Both the position numbers and the translations under genes were made by a program. 64,000 nucleotides of DNA from Arsenophonus sp052174475 (lineage in GTDB: Bacteria > Pseudomonadota > Gammaproteobacteria > Enterobacterales > Enterobacteriaceae): assembly GCA_052174475.1 (NCBI GenBank), contig JBQMRO010000044.1, positions 67,188 through 131,187 on the forward strand, in the 5' to 3' direction. Shown here piece after piece: positions 31,985 to 42,671 of this stretch. The notes beneath the pieces are model-generated. The model saw nothing but the letters and a program-made list of their open reading frames with translations. It was not told the origin of the DNA and did not search any database. The stretch's first letter is position 1; every line of letters starts with the position of its first letter.

Positions 31985-32535
31985 TATCTTTTCAGATTAT
32001 CTACTATGCATCAATTAAATCCCTAGTCCATACCATTTCTTTAAGAATGGTTCATCGGGATAAGTCGATGTTCTATATCAAGCTCTGCACACAAACAGGT
32101 AACTTCCTGTTTTCCAGTGGCTAAATGTCTTTATAGAGTAAAAGGCGATCTATAAATTCTTTGCTATTTTATAAGTATTAATAGATGTGTCCATGGAACA
32201 TTTTTAGTTAAGATCACATAAAAAGAGCTGAGCATTGTGGACAGTCTTATCCTTGTAAAGATAGATAAAGCCCATTGAGTAATGCGATCTATACTATACC
32301 TACGAAAAGATAACGTCGTAAATCTCCATTTAGCATTTGTGAAAGATATCTACATCTATCTGCAGATTAACTCAGGCTTATAGCTTTTAAATGCTTTATG
32401 CTTCGGCTTTGTAGTCCTATCCCTGCATCATCTTATGCAAATTTTCCCTACTGTTCCTGCGTAAACAGAGTTCAGGCTAGATCGAAATAGAATAGGGTTC
32501 AAGAATTCGCGGGGGTTTTGCCAGCAGATCATTGA
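31985..32535 (-). mobile_element. IS481-family transposase relic
   Basis: Minus-strand fragment of an IS481-type transposase. It reads FKSYKPELI-type sequence, then RRYLFVGI-like, DRITQWALS-like and DIEHRLIP pieces, matching the LHVDVKYLP..RRYLFVAIDRATRW..LGIEHRLTPP core of this DDE family. The N-terminal helix-turn-helix region and the C terminus are missing. It lies between an IS256 relic and the trpE relic. Confidence 0.7.
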
Positions 32536-32559
32536 GATGAAAAAGTATTTTTTGGTTTT

Positions 32560-33190
32560 TCAACCATTATTTATATTGTTATCGTTTTTATTGAGCACTA
32601 AAAGGTATTACTATTTCAGCTACAATTGCTAATGGTAATAGTGGTTTCTGACATTTCGTAATAATTATTTGATTAGGGTTTAATATAAAATTAGCAATAG
32701 ATCATTTTACTGACTATTTTAGTGCTTAATCAGAAAGATAATGTTCAGGTAAATACAAATAATAATCAAAACAACGATTTGATTTTACTAGCATCGATAA
32801 ATGTTCAAAACAAGTAACTAAATCGTAGAAGAATAACCTAACTAACATAATTTTTTCTGCATCAATATGTTATTTTTAGTTAAATCATAAATTAAACGTA
32901 GCGCATCAAACGATCATGTTTCTTTTAACTGTCTGTCTTCGTCAAAATATAGCTTTATATTGAGATAAAATAACTATTAATTGCCAATCCAATTGGATCT
33001 TTCTAATTTATCGGATCACACTAATAAAAATATAGCTTAATAATGAATTTCCATTAGAGACAACATTAATTGGTGGTAAAATAACTTGCTATTGGTTAAC
33101 AATTATTGTTAATGTACTGATTATAATCAGTACAGTTTGTAGATTTTTCTTACTACCAACAGTGGTAGACTTTAACAATAAGTGGTGCTT
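32560..33190 (-). pseudogene. trpE: Anthranilate synthase component I pseudogene
   Basis: Minus-strand relic of TrpE, which makes anthranilate from chorismate in tryptophan synthesis. Aligned pieces are LYFDEDRQLKETSSFDALRL and IYDLTKNN (E. coli LLDEDARLCSLSVFDAFRLLQNLLNV), then VTCFEHLSMLVKSN, CFDYYLYLPEHYLSD (E. coli LVAGFEDLPQLSAENN, DFCFYLAETLMVID). Only the N-terminal half can be followed; the catalytic C-terminal half is absent, replaced by the IS481 relic. It is divergent from the trpH relic, as in enteric bacteria. Confidence 0.75.
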
Positions 33191-33413
33191 GCATGAGCGT
33201 GATTTCTGCACAAATGATAAAATATCAGATAAGGTTTAGATTGATAATTAATTTTATTCTCTAATATGCTAAAAATTATTTGATTAACTCTTATGTTGTC
33301 TATATTTCTTGCCTTTCATATTATTTTTCTTTATTTATAATAGACCTTTTTATGATGAATCTTGTCTTGGTGTGTTGCGTTATTTATACACAAAAAGCAT
33401 CATTTCATTTAAG

Positions 33414-33454
33414 AATATTTTATCATCAACAAATTTTGTTGATGATAAAATATT
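33414..33454. repeat. Perfect 20-bp inverted repeat between trpE and trpH relics
   Basis: AATATTTTATCATCAACAAA is followed, after one base, by its exact reverse complement. The 41-base palindrome sits in what was the trp leader and divergent promoter region. It could be a terminator (hairpin with A/T flanks), a remnant of the attenuator, or a young inverted duplication. In such decayed DNA a perfect long stem is unexpected. Confidence 0.7.
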
Positions 33455-33599
33455 AATATAATTTTGATTTTTCTCGCATTATATCAATAACAAATTAACT
33501 ATATTACTAATCATTTTATGATTAAACTAGATCAATAGGATTGAATTAAGTTTATGACCACTAAAAATTTTTCTGCAATTCTCACCAATAAATAGGGTG

Positions 33600-34480
33600 A
33601 AGTTTTGGAAAAAGATAATGATAATATGTCTATTATTATGATGCAATAGTCATATAAAAGCTTCTGATGAAGATTTGATACCATCAAAATTAGTATATAG
33701 ACTGGCACTGATGAGAGTAGATGTATTAGCGTTTACAATATGGTTAATGGAATTTAACCTGCAATATGGCAGTTTATTAATAAAAAGTATGCGATAACAT
33801 TAGAAATGGGCCCGTGTCCCGATGGTAAAATTTTTACCATTTGATAAAAATTTGAAATTCATATTTGATAGTCTTAATATTAATTTGGAAAAAAATTCTC
33901 TTAATATTTACTTGAAATATAAAACAGTAGGACGTAATTAACATGGGTGGGATTTATGCTATAAATTAGCATAATTCAGTATTCTTGATACTTTTAGGAA
34001 AATGCTAAAGCTTATGTTGAAAAAAGAACAGTTAACATATAATCATTGCCATGATTATATCATTGATTATACTAAATAAAAAGTATCGCTATGCTTTTAA
34101 AATATTTAATACAAGGTAAACTAGATTACGTTTTACCCGATTGATGTAAGTTTTATTAAGCAATGGACTCTACCTATCAATAGATAGGTGTTGTTATTCT
34201 AGCAGAACTTGGTCATAATAACCTATTGGAAAAATAGCAAATAGGTTTTTTTTATTTTAAACACCAACAAGGTGATATTATCAAAGTTCTTTGATACCAA
34301 GATCGCCGGATAAACAAAAAATTAATTAAATTAGATAGCTATCTGATTCATATGTTTCAGTCGGTTCTGATTTTCATCGCCATTATCTCTGGAATGGCTA
34401 GATAGAACCATTTGGTTGTGAACAGGCGTTATTCTTATTTGGTAACGCGTCAATGAAATAGGGGATTATTGTTCAGCCTT
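33600..34480 (+). pseudogene. trpH: TrpH (YciV) PHP-family phosphatase pseudogene
   Basis: Relic of RNase AM/TrpH, a PHP-domain metal-dependent phosphoesterase. Visible in order: SHIKASDEDLIPSKLVYRLA (family SHTTASDGCLTPEALVHRAV), a VLAFT piece at the metal site, FDSLNINLE (VGLNIDIT), LLKYLIQGKLDYVLP (FKKYLARGKTGYVPP), VVILAELGHNN (AVLAHPGRYN) and a SVGSDFH stretch near 34360 (SQGSDFHQPCPW). The many stops and shifts and the changed PHP motifs exclude activity. The enteric order trpE/trpH-yciO-rluB is preserved in ruins. Confidence 0.85.
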
Positions 34481-34583
34481 AAATATTATATAATAAGTAA
34501 GTAAATTACTGATATAAAATAATTTAATTTTAAGTTTAATTAAATTAAATAGTTTTAAGTAAATTATAGAAAAGAGAATATGC

Positions 34584-35215
34584 ATGGGACAATCTCTTCA
34601 TATTCACCCATAAAATCCACAACTTTGATTAATCAGTCAAGATATAGTGTTTTTAAACAAAGACGATATTATTGTTTATTCAACTTATTTTGAATACAAA
34701 ATTAAAAGTAAGTTAAATAACAAAAATTCATTTATGTAAATTTGCCGCCTATCTCAATTAGATTCTCGTTACAATTTTACCTTGATTTGTCATGATTTAT
34801 TCGAAATAATTGAATACGCCTATTTAGATAATCCGCTGTTTAAACTGATTAAAATAGTATATCAGGTCATTACACTTTTACTTCACATGCAATAAAGAAC
34901 TTCTACGTCAAATAATAAATAAAAAAATATAAAACAAATATGGAGAGTACATTATTTCTAATAATCTGATTATAAGAGATCTACTTGACGGAATTGTCTA
35001 ACCTTTATTTATTACTAGCTTAATATTATCTAACGACAATTTTATACAGTCTTCAGTAGAGAAGATCGAAAGTTTAATTTACCAACAAATTGATTTTTAT
35101 CATAATACTGGTTTTAAGTAAAAACCAACTACTGTAGTTAATTTAACGAGAGAGTAAGCTGGATATTATCCTGATTAGGAATAGGTTGTATGATAGCATT
35201 CGAATAAAAAGGTAT
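34584..35215 (+). pseudogene. yciO: YciO (Sua5/YrdC-like) pseudogene
   Basis: Starts at an ATG with MGQSLHIHP (YciO: MSQFFYIHP) and continues as pieces resembling LDSRYNFTLICHDL (LPDGHNFTLMCRDL), EYAYLDNPLFKLIK, then FITSLILSNDNF (MLSTSLMLPG), IESLIYQQIDF and KPTTVVNLT (KPTTVIDLT). Stops interrupt it from codon 10 onwards. YciO is a paralogue of the tRNA threonylcarbamoyl-AMP synthase family; its own function is poorly known. It lies between trpH and rluB relics as in E. coli. Confidence 0.85.
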
Positions 35216-35313
35216 AGATGAGGTTAATAGAAAACAGTATATAATAACCAAAGTTTATTTTTTATTTGTTTTCATAAAAAAGGCATATGAAAATGATACA
35301 AAAGGTTTACGCT

Positions 35314-36269
35314 ATGAAGGTTAAAAAACAGAAAAGTGAAAAATTACAAAAAGTACTTGCTCGTTGTGGTTATAGTTCGCGCAGGGAATAGAAAATTTTA
35401 TTCAATCCGGCAGAATCAGTGTTGATAGTCAATTAGCGACCTTGGGTGATTGAACAGAAGTTAAACCTAATATTAAAATCCGTTTAGATGGTCATTTTTT
35501 GAAGATCAAAGAAGCGGAGAAAGCCATTTGTTAGATCTTAGCTTATTATAAGCCGGAAGGTGAACTATCTACTTATCATTATCAAGAAGGACGTTTAACC
35601 ATATTTGATCGCTTACCTAAATTAAAGACCGCTCGCTGGATTGCGATAGGACGTTTAGATGTAAATACCTGTGGTTTATTACTATTTACTACAGATGGGG
35701 AACTGGTTAATCGTTTAATGCATCCATGCCATAAGGTTGAACGTGAATATGCAGTTCGTGTTTTTGGTCAAATTAATGATGCTAAAATTCGTCAATTGAC
35801 CAAAGGTGTTCAATTAGAAGATGGTAAAGCTAATTTTAAGAAGCTTACGTTTTGTGGAGAAGAAGGTAAGAATCAATGGTTTAATGTTACTTTAACTGAA
35901 AGTCGTAATCATGAAGTAAGGCGTCCATGGGAATCTGTAGGTATGCAAGTCAGCCGTCTTATCCGTATCCGTTATGGTGATATTTATTTACCAAGAGGAT
36001 TACCTAGAGAAGAGTGGATAAAATTATGTTTAGATCAGATTAATTATTTGCATCAACTTGTTGATCTTAAGGGTGAAGCAACCAGTAAAATGTCGGTTGA
36101 GCAAGATAGACGTAATATTAAAGCAAATCAGATCTGTCGTGCTGTAAAACAGCATACACAAGTTTCCTTAATAAGGGTTGTAAATAAAAGAGAAATAGGC
36201 ACCTCTAAAGGGTGCAATACATTTTCTAGTAAAGTACGAGATAAAATTAAAGGCAATATTATTGCCTAA
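35314..36269 (+). pseudogene. rluB: 23S rRNA pseudouridine synthase RluB, recently broken
   Basis: RluB modifies U2605 of 23S rRNA. Translation starts normally (MKVKKQKSEKLQKVLARCG, S4-like domain) but hits TAG at 35389 because one base is missing. The right frame resumes at once (IENFIQSGRISVD) but carries TGA at 35451 and TAG at 35532. From 35535 to the end 245 codons are open, with the catalytic region GRLDVNTCGLLLFTTDGEL, EREYAVRVFG and VSRLIRIRYGD all present. So three lesions sit in the first quarter, while the catalytic domain is otherwise clean. An ATG at 35718 gives 183 residues but begins after the catalytic aspartate, so it would not be an active enzyme. Confidence 0.92.
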
Positions 36270-36607
36270 TTTATCTGATCAATACTTTTTTAGATAAAAA
36301 AGTGGTTTATAAATACAATTAATTAATTAATTAATTGAGACATTCCTTAGAGTAAGCTACCTCTTTCCAGATCATTATATAGACTTTCATCGCACACATT
36401 CATATTCATGGCACAGGGCTACTAAGTGATATAGTTAAGACATAATATCATTATGATTACTTCCATCGTCAAGCAACATTACAGCATCTAAAATTAAAGT
36501 TCCTATTCAGACCAGAAAAACCTATGTTTACTTTAGCTAAATGTTATGGAATACCCGAATTTATCCTTGCTAAATGATAAAAAACGAGACGATACCAACC
36601 TTTGCTA
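36270..36607. other. Spacer after rluB with simple repeats
   Basis: No gene is seen. It holds five AATT units (36317-36336), the degenerate repeat shared with 31700-31860 (36355-36520), and at 36594-36607 an inverted copy of the IS1595 terminal repeat that abuts the element beginning at 36608. The enteric neighbours btuR, sohB and topA are not here. Confidence 0.5.
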
Positions 36608-37480
36608 GGTTAGCAAAGGTTATTGGTAAAAATCCATTATACTGTATAAATAATTTATTCTATAGAGAATAATCTAAAAAAGTAAACAGTTATATATATC
36701 AAAGAGATTTTTCCTTACTCCATGCCAAAATCTAAAGCTCCAACTTATTAGTTATCTCGGCGATAATTTATTGGATGATGTAGATTCATACATTAAATCC
36801 AATTCATTCCACTTTATCTTATCCATATTGTCATAGTGAACATCTTATCTGCTGTTGTATATTCATTAATGTTACAGTGATATTGTTACAAAATCTCCGA
36901 TCACAGGAAAAGATTTAATAATCTTACTCGAAATCTGCTGGCGGAGACTATATCACAAAAATATATGCTTTAGTTATTTGCGATGCATGTTGAATAGCTT
37001 GATTTTATGTGGAGTCAACGAAATAAATAGTCATTAATTTAAAACAGCGTTTAGATGGCGTCACTTCCTCTTCATGGTTAAGCGTCGACAGGTAATATAA
37101 TGCACTAAGTGATATTGTTGAAGTGAACGAATATTTTCTTATAAAATCTTTAAAGAAAGGAGTTATATTTTACATAGAAAAAGCAGAAAACGCGAGAGAG
37201 AAAAAAGAAAAAAAAGAACGAATTTGCTATTATTAATCGACCGAGATTAATATGGGTTATGTGAACAATAAAACTCTTGAAAAGTTTAATGTAGAGTGCA
37301 TTATTCATTTCCTTTAACAAATCATCAATAAAGAACTATCATTTGTTCATATGGAGCAAAATAATAAGAAACCTCTTCCATTAAAGATGAAATTAATTAG
37401 TATCGCCTAATAAGGTTGAGTAATCAGAGAATTATTGGTAAAAAATTCTACATTCATGAATGTAGCACACTATGGTATGA
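36608..37480 (+). mobile_element. IS1595-family insertion sequence relic
   Basis: Plus-strand relic beginning at a good terminal repeat, TTAGCAAAGGTTATTGGTA. The frames give ITGKDLIILLEI, SLKTAFRWRH-like (FRWRH is clean near 37050) and EVNEYFLIKSFK-like (family EVDETFFxxSFKG), then LIRLSNQRIIGKKFYIHE near 37400-37460. The C-terminal end and the right terminus are lost. No usable frame. Confidence 0.75.
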
Positions 37481-37744
37481 ACAGTGCAACTATGCTGCTT
37501 ATGAAATGTTCATAATCTGAGTACTGCTTTACACTCTGTGTATGTTAATTTTCAGGAATTCATTCAGATGGCTCAGAGTAAATCTCCTAGAAAGGATAAA
37601 CCGGATAAATCAGGGAGACAAGACATAACTTCACGTGTTGTACTGCCTATTTATCTAAATCGATTTATGATCTCTATTCCAGAATTAATGATAACAGACA
37701 GATTGAGTTTTTTATGACAACACAAAAGAAGCCATATAGCAATT

Positions 37745-39190
37745 GCCGACTCCGGTCCTTAATTTTTTCGACACGCAAGTATTATCTGCCTCTAGTTACG
37801 ATTATCTGGGTTTTTGAGAAATCCAATTAGATCAAACCAATAACAATGGATGTAACTGCATTGACTGAAGGGCATAACTGAAAGTATGCTTTCCTATGAA
37901 TTTTCAGATACACGGAAAACTAGAGATAATTCTTATCTCCTTCGCCATACATCTTGTAGCAATCACATGGATAACTGGGCAGATAAATCTGATGAATACG
38001 GATAAGATAAAGATTTCTATTTCTCTAGAAATATACCTAGAGAGTGATTTACTATACATCTATCTCCTCTGTTAAACTAAGCTAGTTTTTACCATTGATG
38101 ATGGCTGAAATAAATTTCTTAAAACAAGCTGAAAGTGTCAACTTGTAGATACATCTGTTTGTAGAGCGAATCCCTATTGAGGAATATTTGTACAATGAGT
38201 TATCCATGACCTCTTTACTGCTGCGCCTATCCTGAATATTCCTACCGCCGTTTTTCTGCTAAAGCTGTAAGTAAAAAGCTGAAGTTCATACAACGTCAAA
38301 GCCATTAAGCAACGATTAAGATAGTGAATTCATATTTCACTCGACTGAAACTCATAAGATATTACTTTTATTATGTTTCATCTTTTTCTGCCTTTTTTAT
38401 AATAACTAGCCGATACTAAATGCTCTATATTTCGTCCTCCTTTAATCCCAGCCATTACCCTGCAGTTTGGCACGCAAATGGGTATCGAAATTGCTATCTT
38501 GTATACCTTATATACTTACAGTCGATAATTCAATTAACATCCGCATGTTCATATTTCTGTTACCCGTATTGATTTGGATATCAAACATGTTGTATAATGT
38601 TTTTTTTCAAAAAAAGAGCGGTCGAAAAAATATGGCAAGGCGCGATCATCTAGCGACTTCTCACAGGAATGATCTGATAAATCGCAGTATTTCATTCTTG
38701 CTCTGTGTCGTATCTGCGCCAAGAAGGAATATGGCGGCGTTATCTGGAAGTCACACAGTACGTGGACGTCACTGTGAAGTAGATTCACTAAAAAGACGAA
38801 AAATGAGTGGTAACATAGTGTTAAATACTTCGCGCGATATCTTAACTCTGATATGCATCTTAAAACTGCAATATTACTGAGGAGAAGTAATTGTATATCA
38901 TTACTATGATAGCGGACTAAGAAGTACCAGCAGCAACCTTCTTGACACAGGAAGGGGATGATTTGGCGCTATATTAGCTATATTCCGCCTTGGCATTTTA
39001 AGAAGGTTTGTTACTATGGTTTCTTATTGAATTGTAAACGAGGTAAACTATATACCTAAGGTATATAAGGCGATAAAGATAACGGCTCAAAAAAACTGAA
39101 AAATCGAAGTTCGTTCTGTCCTGATAAACTGGACTTCCGAACATAAGTTCGTATAAATGTATGCTATATAGCAAAAAGCTAGTTTTTAGC
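37745..39190 (+). mobile_element. IS91-family insertion sequence relic
   Basis: Relic of an IS91/IS1294-type element, whose transposase is an HUH (Y2) rolling-circle enzyme. Readable pieces: HVSVTRIDLDIKHVV-like near 38550 (family HVSVTRGGLDIKHGVW), FQKKSGRKNMARRD, LINRSISFL, EYGGVIW, DEKxVVT (family KKTRGAWHSVKYLGRYLKRP), MIWRYISYIPPWHFKKVC, YYGFLLNCKRGKLYT (family MIGRYISHIPARHFKMVRYYGFLSNRKRGRLLP). The same pieces occur in the 44655 copy. The longest frame, 137 codons, is a composite without an active site. Confidence 0.75.
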
Positions 39191-39815
39191 GATGCTATTA
39201 GCTTAGCAACTAGTCAAGAGACTAGTTTGTATACTAGTAATGTATAAAATAGAAAACCAATAGTTATCAAGATAAAGCTAGGATTAATATATATCTAAAT
39301 TAATTTTTTAGATTAAAGAATACACACTCCAATGAAACTTAACTTGCAATAGATCCAATAACCAATTTTTTCTTCTTTAGAAAACGGAACATCTTTCGCT
39401 CTTCTCTGAAAGAACGAATTATTTTCATGACTATGAGTGACCATAAGTACCAGTTTTTTTGTAAGTAAAATTGTTTGAGATTGTAAAACATATCTTTTTT
39501 ATTCGATAAAAAATGTTATCTATTCTATTTCCCTTTTTAGTTATCTTCGACCATTAGTTGATATTTACCATATCAATAATGATGTAATAGTCTTTTATTG
39601 AACGTTTATGAAATTTTGCACTACTCAAATTTAAGTAAATCAAATATTAATAATAATATATTCAACATTCTTTTTAAGACCGTATTCTGCTATACGCCTA
39701 TTGTCTAATCATTAAATCGCCTAGTAATTTCTAAAATGAATGTAAATCATAGGTAATCTATATCTTCATCAATCTGATTCTAATTATCACAGGTGTGTGT
39801 TGAACTATATTTGAA
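39191..39815. other. Decayed DNA between IS91 and IS1595 relics
   Basis: About 600 bases without a recognisable gene. A hairpin ACTAGT-CAAGAG-ACTAGT lies at 39211-39228. The minus strand shows a short protein-like run (ITYDLHSFLEITRRFND) near 39720-39770 that I could not assign. Confidence 0.45.
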
Positions 39816-40450
39816 TTATGTTAAGAAAAGTTGTTGCTTTGCTTGTAGAGAAATTTGTAGCCACCTCTATATTTAATTGTTGTTATTCAAACAATTTTCT
39901 CTAGAAAAAATAATTTGGTAAATAAAATAATCAGCTACTATGTGATAACTATTTAGTCAATCCTTTTAATCAGCTTATGTAACTTTTCACATTTAAAATG
40001 TGAATTTATTTACCAATAAATTTCTAATTACCCAACCTTATTTAGCGATGGTAACTAAAACCTTACTTGTTAGCAAAGTTTTGTACGATTTTGCTCCATC
40101 TAAGTATAAAATGGACTCTTTATCGATGATCAGCTCAAGAAAACAGCTAACACACTCTGCATTAAACTCTTCAAGAATCTTATCGCTTACTTGATCCTAT
40201 TAATCTCAAGCAATTAAGATCGCGATTCCTTCTTTTCTTTTATCTCCTCCTCTCTCTCATTTTTTGTTTTGCTATATGTCAAATATAACAATTCTCTTTA
40301 AAGGATTTAAGGAAAATATTTCGTTAACTTCAACAATACCACTTAGTCCACTTAAGTGGACTGTTGCTGCTAAAGTAAGGAAGCAGTAAAGCTATTTAAA
40401 TGATGTTTTTAAATGAATGCTTGTTTATTTACTGATTCCTGTAAAGTCAA
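39816..40450 (-). mobile_element. IS1595-family relic, truncated by IS256-family relic
   Basis: Left terminus TATGTTAAGAAAAGTTGTTGCTTTGC and C-terminal half of the transposase in minus orientation, parallel to 42672. It is cut off at about 40450, where the IS256-family element begins, so the IS256 copy either inserted into it or recombined with it. No coding capacity. Confidence 0.7.
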
Positions 40451-40454
40451 CTCT

Positions 40455-41852
40455 ATTCAGAGTTATATTTATTTCTAGTGTATTGGATTTTAGAGATAAG
40501 TGACTATCATGCTGATTAATTTCATGGATGATTTCAATATCATATTGATGATATTATATGAAAAGTCTACCCTACAAGTATCAGCAAAACTAAATATTAG
40601 TTCTGATCTATTTCATGAAATTATCTGTAATGATGCCAGGTTAGCTAATATCGCCGCTGTTGAACCGGATATCGAAGCCATCCTGCAATGATATACTCAA
40701 TACCGCCCTTTATTGACAAGGGTCCACCATCGTTCGTAACGGTTATTTGCAACAACGAACCTCATAATAAATGGTATTGGTGATATTGATATTAAACTGT
40801 CTAGTTTAAGAGGGAGGAGGGGATCATCACAGCGGTAATGGAGTATTCTTTAAGAGATTATTGTGGCCTTATCTAAATCGTACAAAATATCGAATAGTTT
40901 CTATCAATGGGGCCGTATACCAAGGCTAGGTATACTCTACCGGTGATTTCACGAAGGCATGATGCCGATTCTCGATAAAAAGTACATGATCTCTCTGTCA
41001 AAACCCATGAGTAAACTAAAACAACAGTGTCCTGAATAGTATAGGAAATAGTGTCTGCGTAATTTACGCGATACGCTTTACATTTATTTCTTTGCTGAAA
41101 GCGCAACCGCGTCCTGCCAGACAAACTGTTCGCTTTTGCCGGCTGCTCATTATCAATATAACTGCATGAATGTAAGGAGCTCGTTACGATTGAAAATGAT
41201 TATCGATAGTCAAAAGCGCATTAAGCCAAACTTCTGGATGACCGCGCGAGTGCTATGCCTTAACCATCTTTCCTAACTTGCCACCGGAGACGGTAACATT
41301 GGTTTTGGAGTGCAATGGCAAAGATATTCTCAGGAACGCAGAATCAATGTCGTTGGATACAAAAATAGCTCATGTGCTACCTTTATTTCAAAAAAGTATA
41401 CAATCAAAAGTTAATGGTGAGCTGTTGGAGGTATTACTTAGGAGGGAGCCCTAATGCCGATAACAAAGCTATTGATATTTTGTTGGCAAAGTTTTCAGCA
41501 AAATATTCTGAAGCGATAAAGAAGCTGAAAAAAGACCGATAAGAACTGCTTGCATCCTACGACTTCCCGTCAGCGCAGTGGGCATCAATAAGAACAATCA
41601 ATACGATTGAATCAGCTTTTGCGACAATGAGGATATGAAGCTGATGTGCGAAGCATTGTAGTTAGAAAAAACAACCATTTAAAGAGTATTCAAGCTGATC
41701 GCGTATACTTGAAATAGTTATAACTACATAAGTAGATTTTTAGCTATTTCCTCTAGTTATAACCCATATCCAATTTAAAGATAAAAAACAGATTTCTGAA
41801 TTAGAAGAGTGAAACGTAGCATGACCGTCATACACTAATTTGCTAATAACTT
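40455..41852 (+). mobile_element. IS256-family insertion sequence relic
   Basis: Full-length dead copy in plus orientation, from AGAGTTATATTTATTTCTAG to ACTAATTTGCTAATAAC. It has the N-terminal transposase start (MKSLPYKYQQN-like; KLNISSDLFHEIICNDARL in another frame), an NGYLQQRTS-like piece, and an IAHVLP piece at the VHKTAN position. All domains are broken. It abuts the truncated IS1595 relic on its left. Confidence 0.8.
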
Positions 41853-42047
41853 AATGAGGATGCTTTTTCTTTTTGTAAAAAAAAAGCTTACAAAATAGTT
41901 TGTACAAAAATAATAAATATCATTACTACATTAATAAAATATTTTAATGGTTGTGGAAACGGATGGATTAAATCAAATGTCATGAATTTCTAAATAAAAA
42001 GCATTAATAATTTTCTAGCATTTATTAAAATCATATTTATCAGCTAA

Positions 42048-42626
42048 TTATTGATGACGAATATAAAGGCAGTAAGCGATTTGTCCGGCAAATTTTTTAT
42101 GATGAAGCTGCCAATTTTTAGGTAACATGCCTAAATTAGCTTCTATTTCTGTTTCAACATAAACCAAACAATTTTTACTTAACCAACCATTCTGTTCTAA
42201 TAGCAAGGTTGTTTGTTGCAATAGATCTTTACGAAAAGGCGGATCAAGAAAAATGATATCATAGGCTGTGCCTGTCTGTGCTAGATAGTTTAATGTATCA
42301 CTATTAATCATTTTAGCATTTTTTGCCTCTAATTTATCTAGATTGTCCGCAAGTTGTGTTGCAACGGAGCGCTTTAATTCAATTAAAGTAGCTGAAGCAG
42401 CATAGCGAGAAAGTGCTTCAATAGCTAAAGCACCACTACCAGCAAAACAATCAAGACAACGAGCATTTTTAATAAAAGGTATTAACCAATTAAATAAAGT
42501 TTCTCTTATTCTATCTGTTGTTGGACGTAAACCCTTACTATCAAAAACAAGCAGCTTACGTCCTCGCCATTTTCCGCCAATGATACGAATTTGACCACGT
42601 GATGCAGATTGTATTTTTCTTGCCAT
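42048..42626 (-). CDS. rsmD: 16S rRNA (guanine-966-N2)-methyltransferase
   Basis: 192-residue RsmD (E. coli 198), which methylates G966 of 16S rRNA using S-adenosylmethionine. The Rossmann-fold SAM site is LDCFAGSGALAIEALSR (58-74) and the catalytic motif is FLDPPF (126-131). The N-terminal IRIIGGKWRGRKL and LRPTTDRIRETLFNWL match the family. In E. coli rsmD is divergent from ftsY-ftsE-ftsX-rpoH; here the same orientation to ftsX/rpoH is kept, but 3.7 kb of IS relics have replaced ftsY and ftsE. It is the only intact gene between ppx (28.6 kb) and rpoH (47.4 kb). The Shine-Dalgarno is weak; the start follows the family N terminus. Confidence 0.95.
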   Translation of the reverse strand: MARKIQSASRGQIRIIGGKWRGRKLLVFDSKGLRPTTDRIRETLFNWLIPFIKNARCLDCFAGSGALAIEALSRYAASATLIELKRSVATQLADNLDKLEAKNAKMINSDTLNYLAQTGTAYDIIFLDPPFRKDLLQQTTLLLEQNGWLSKNCLVYVETEIEANLGMLPKNWQLHHKKFAGQIAYCLYIRHQ

Positions 42627-42671
42627 AATTTATATAGTTTAGTTATTAAAGTTATTTAACTAAATTGATAA

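Noticed and set aside
38467..38880. 137-codon open frame
   Set aside because: It lies in an IS91-family relic; only parts of the frame match the transposase, and the rest is a chance open stretch.
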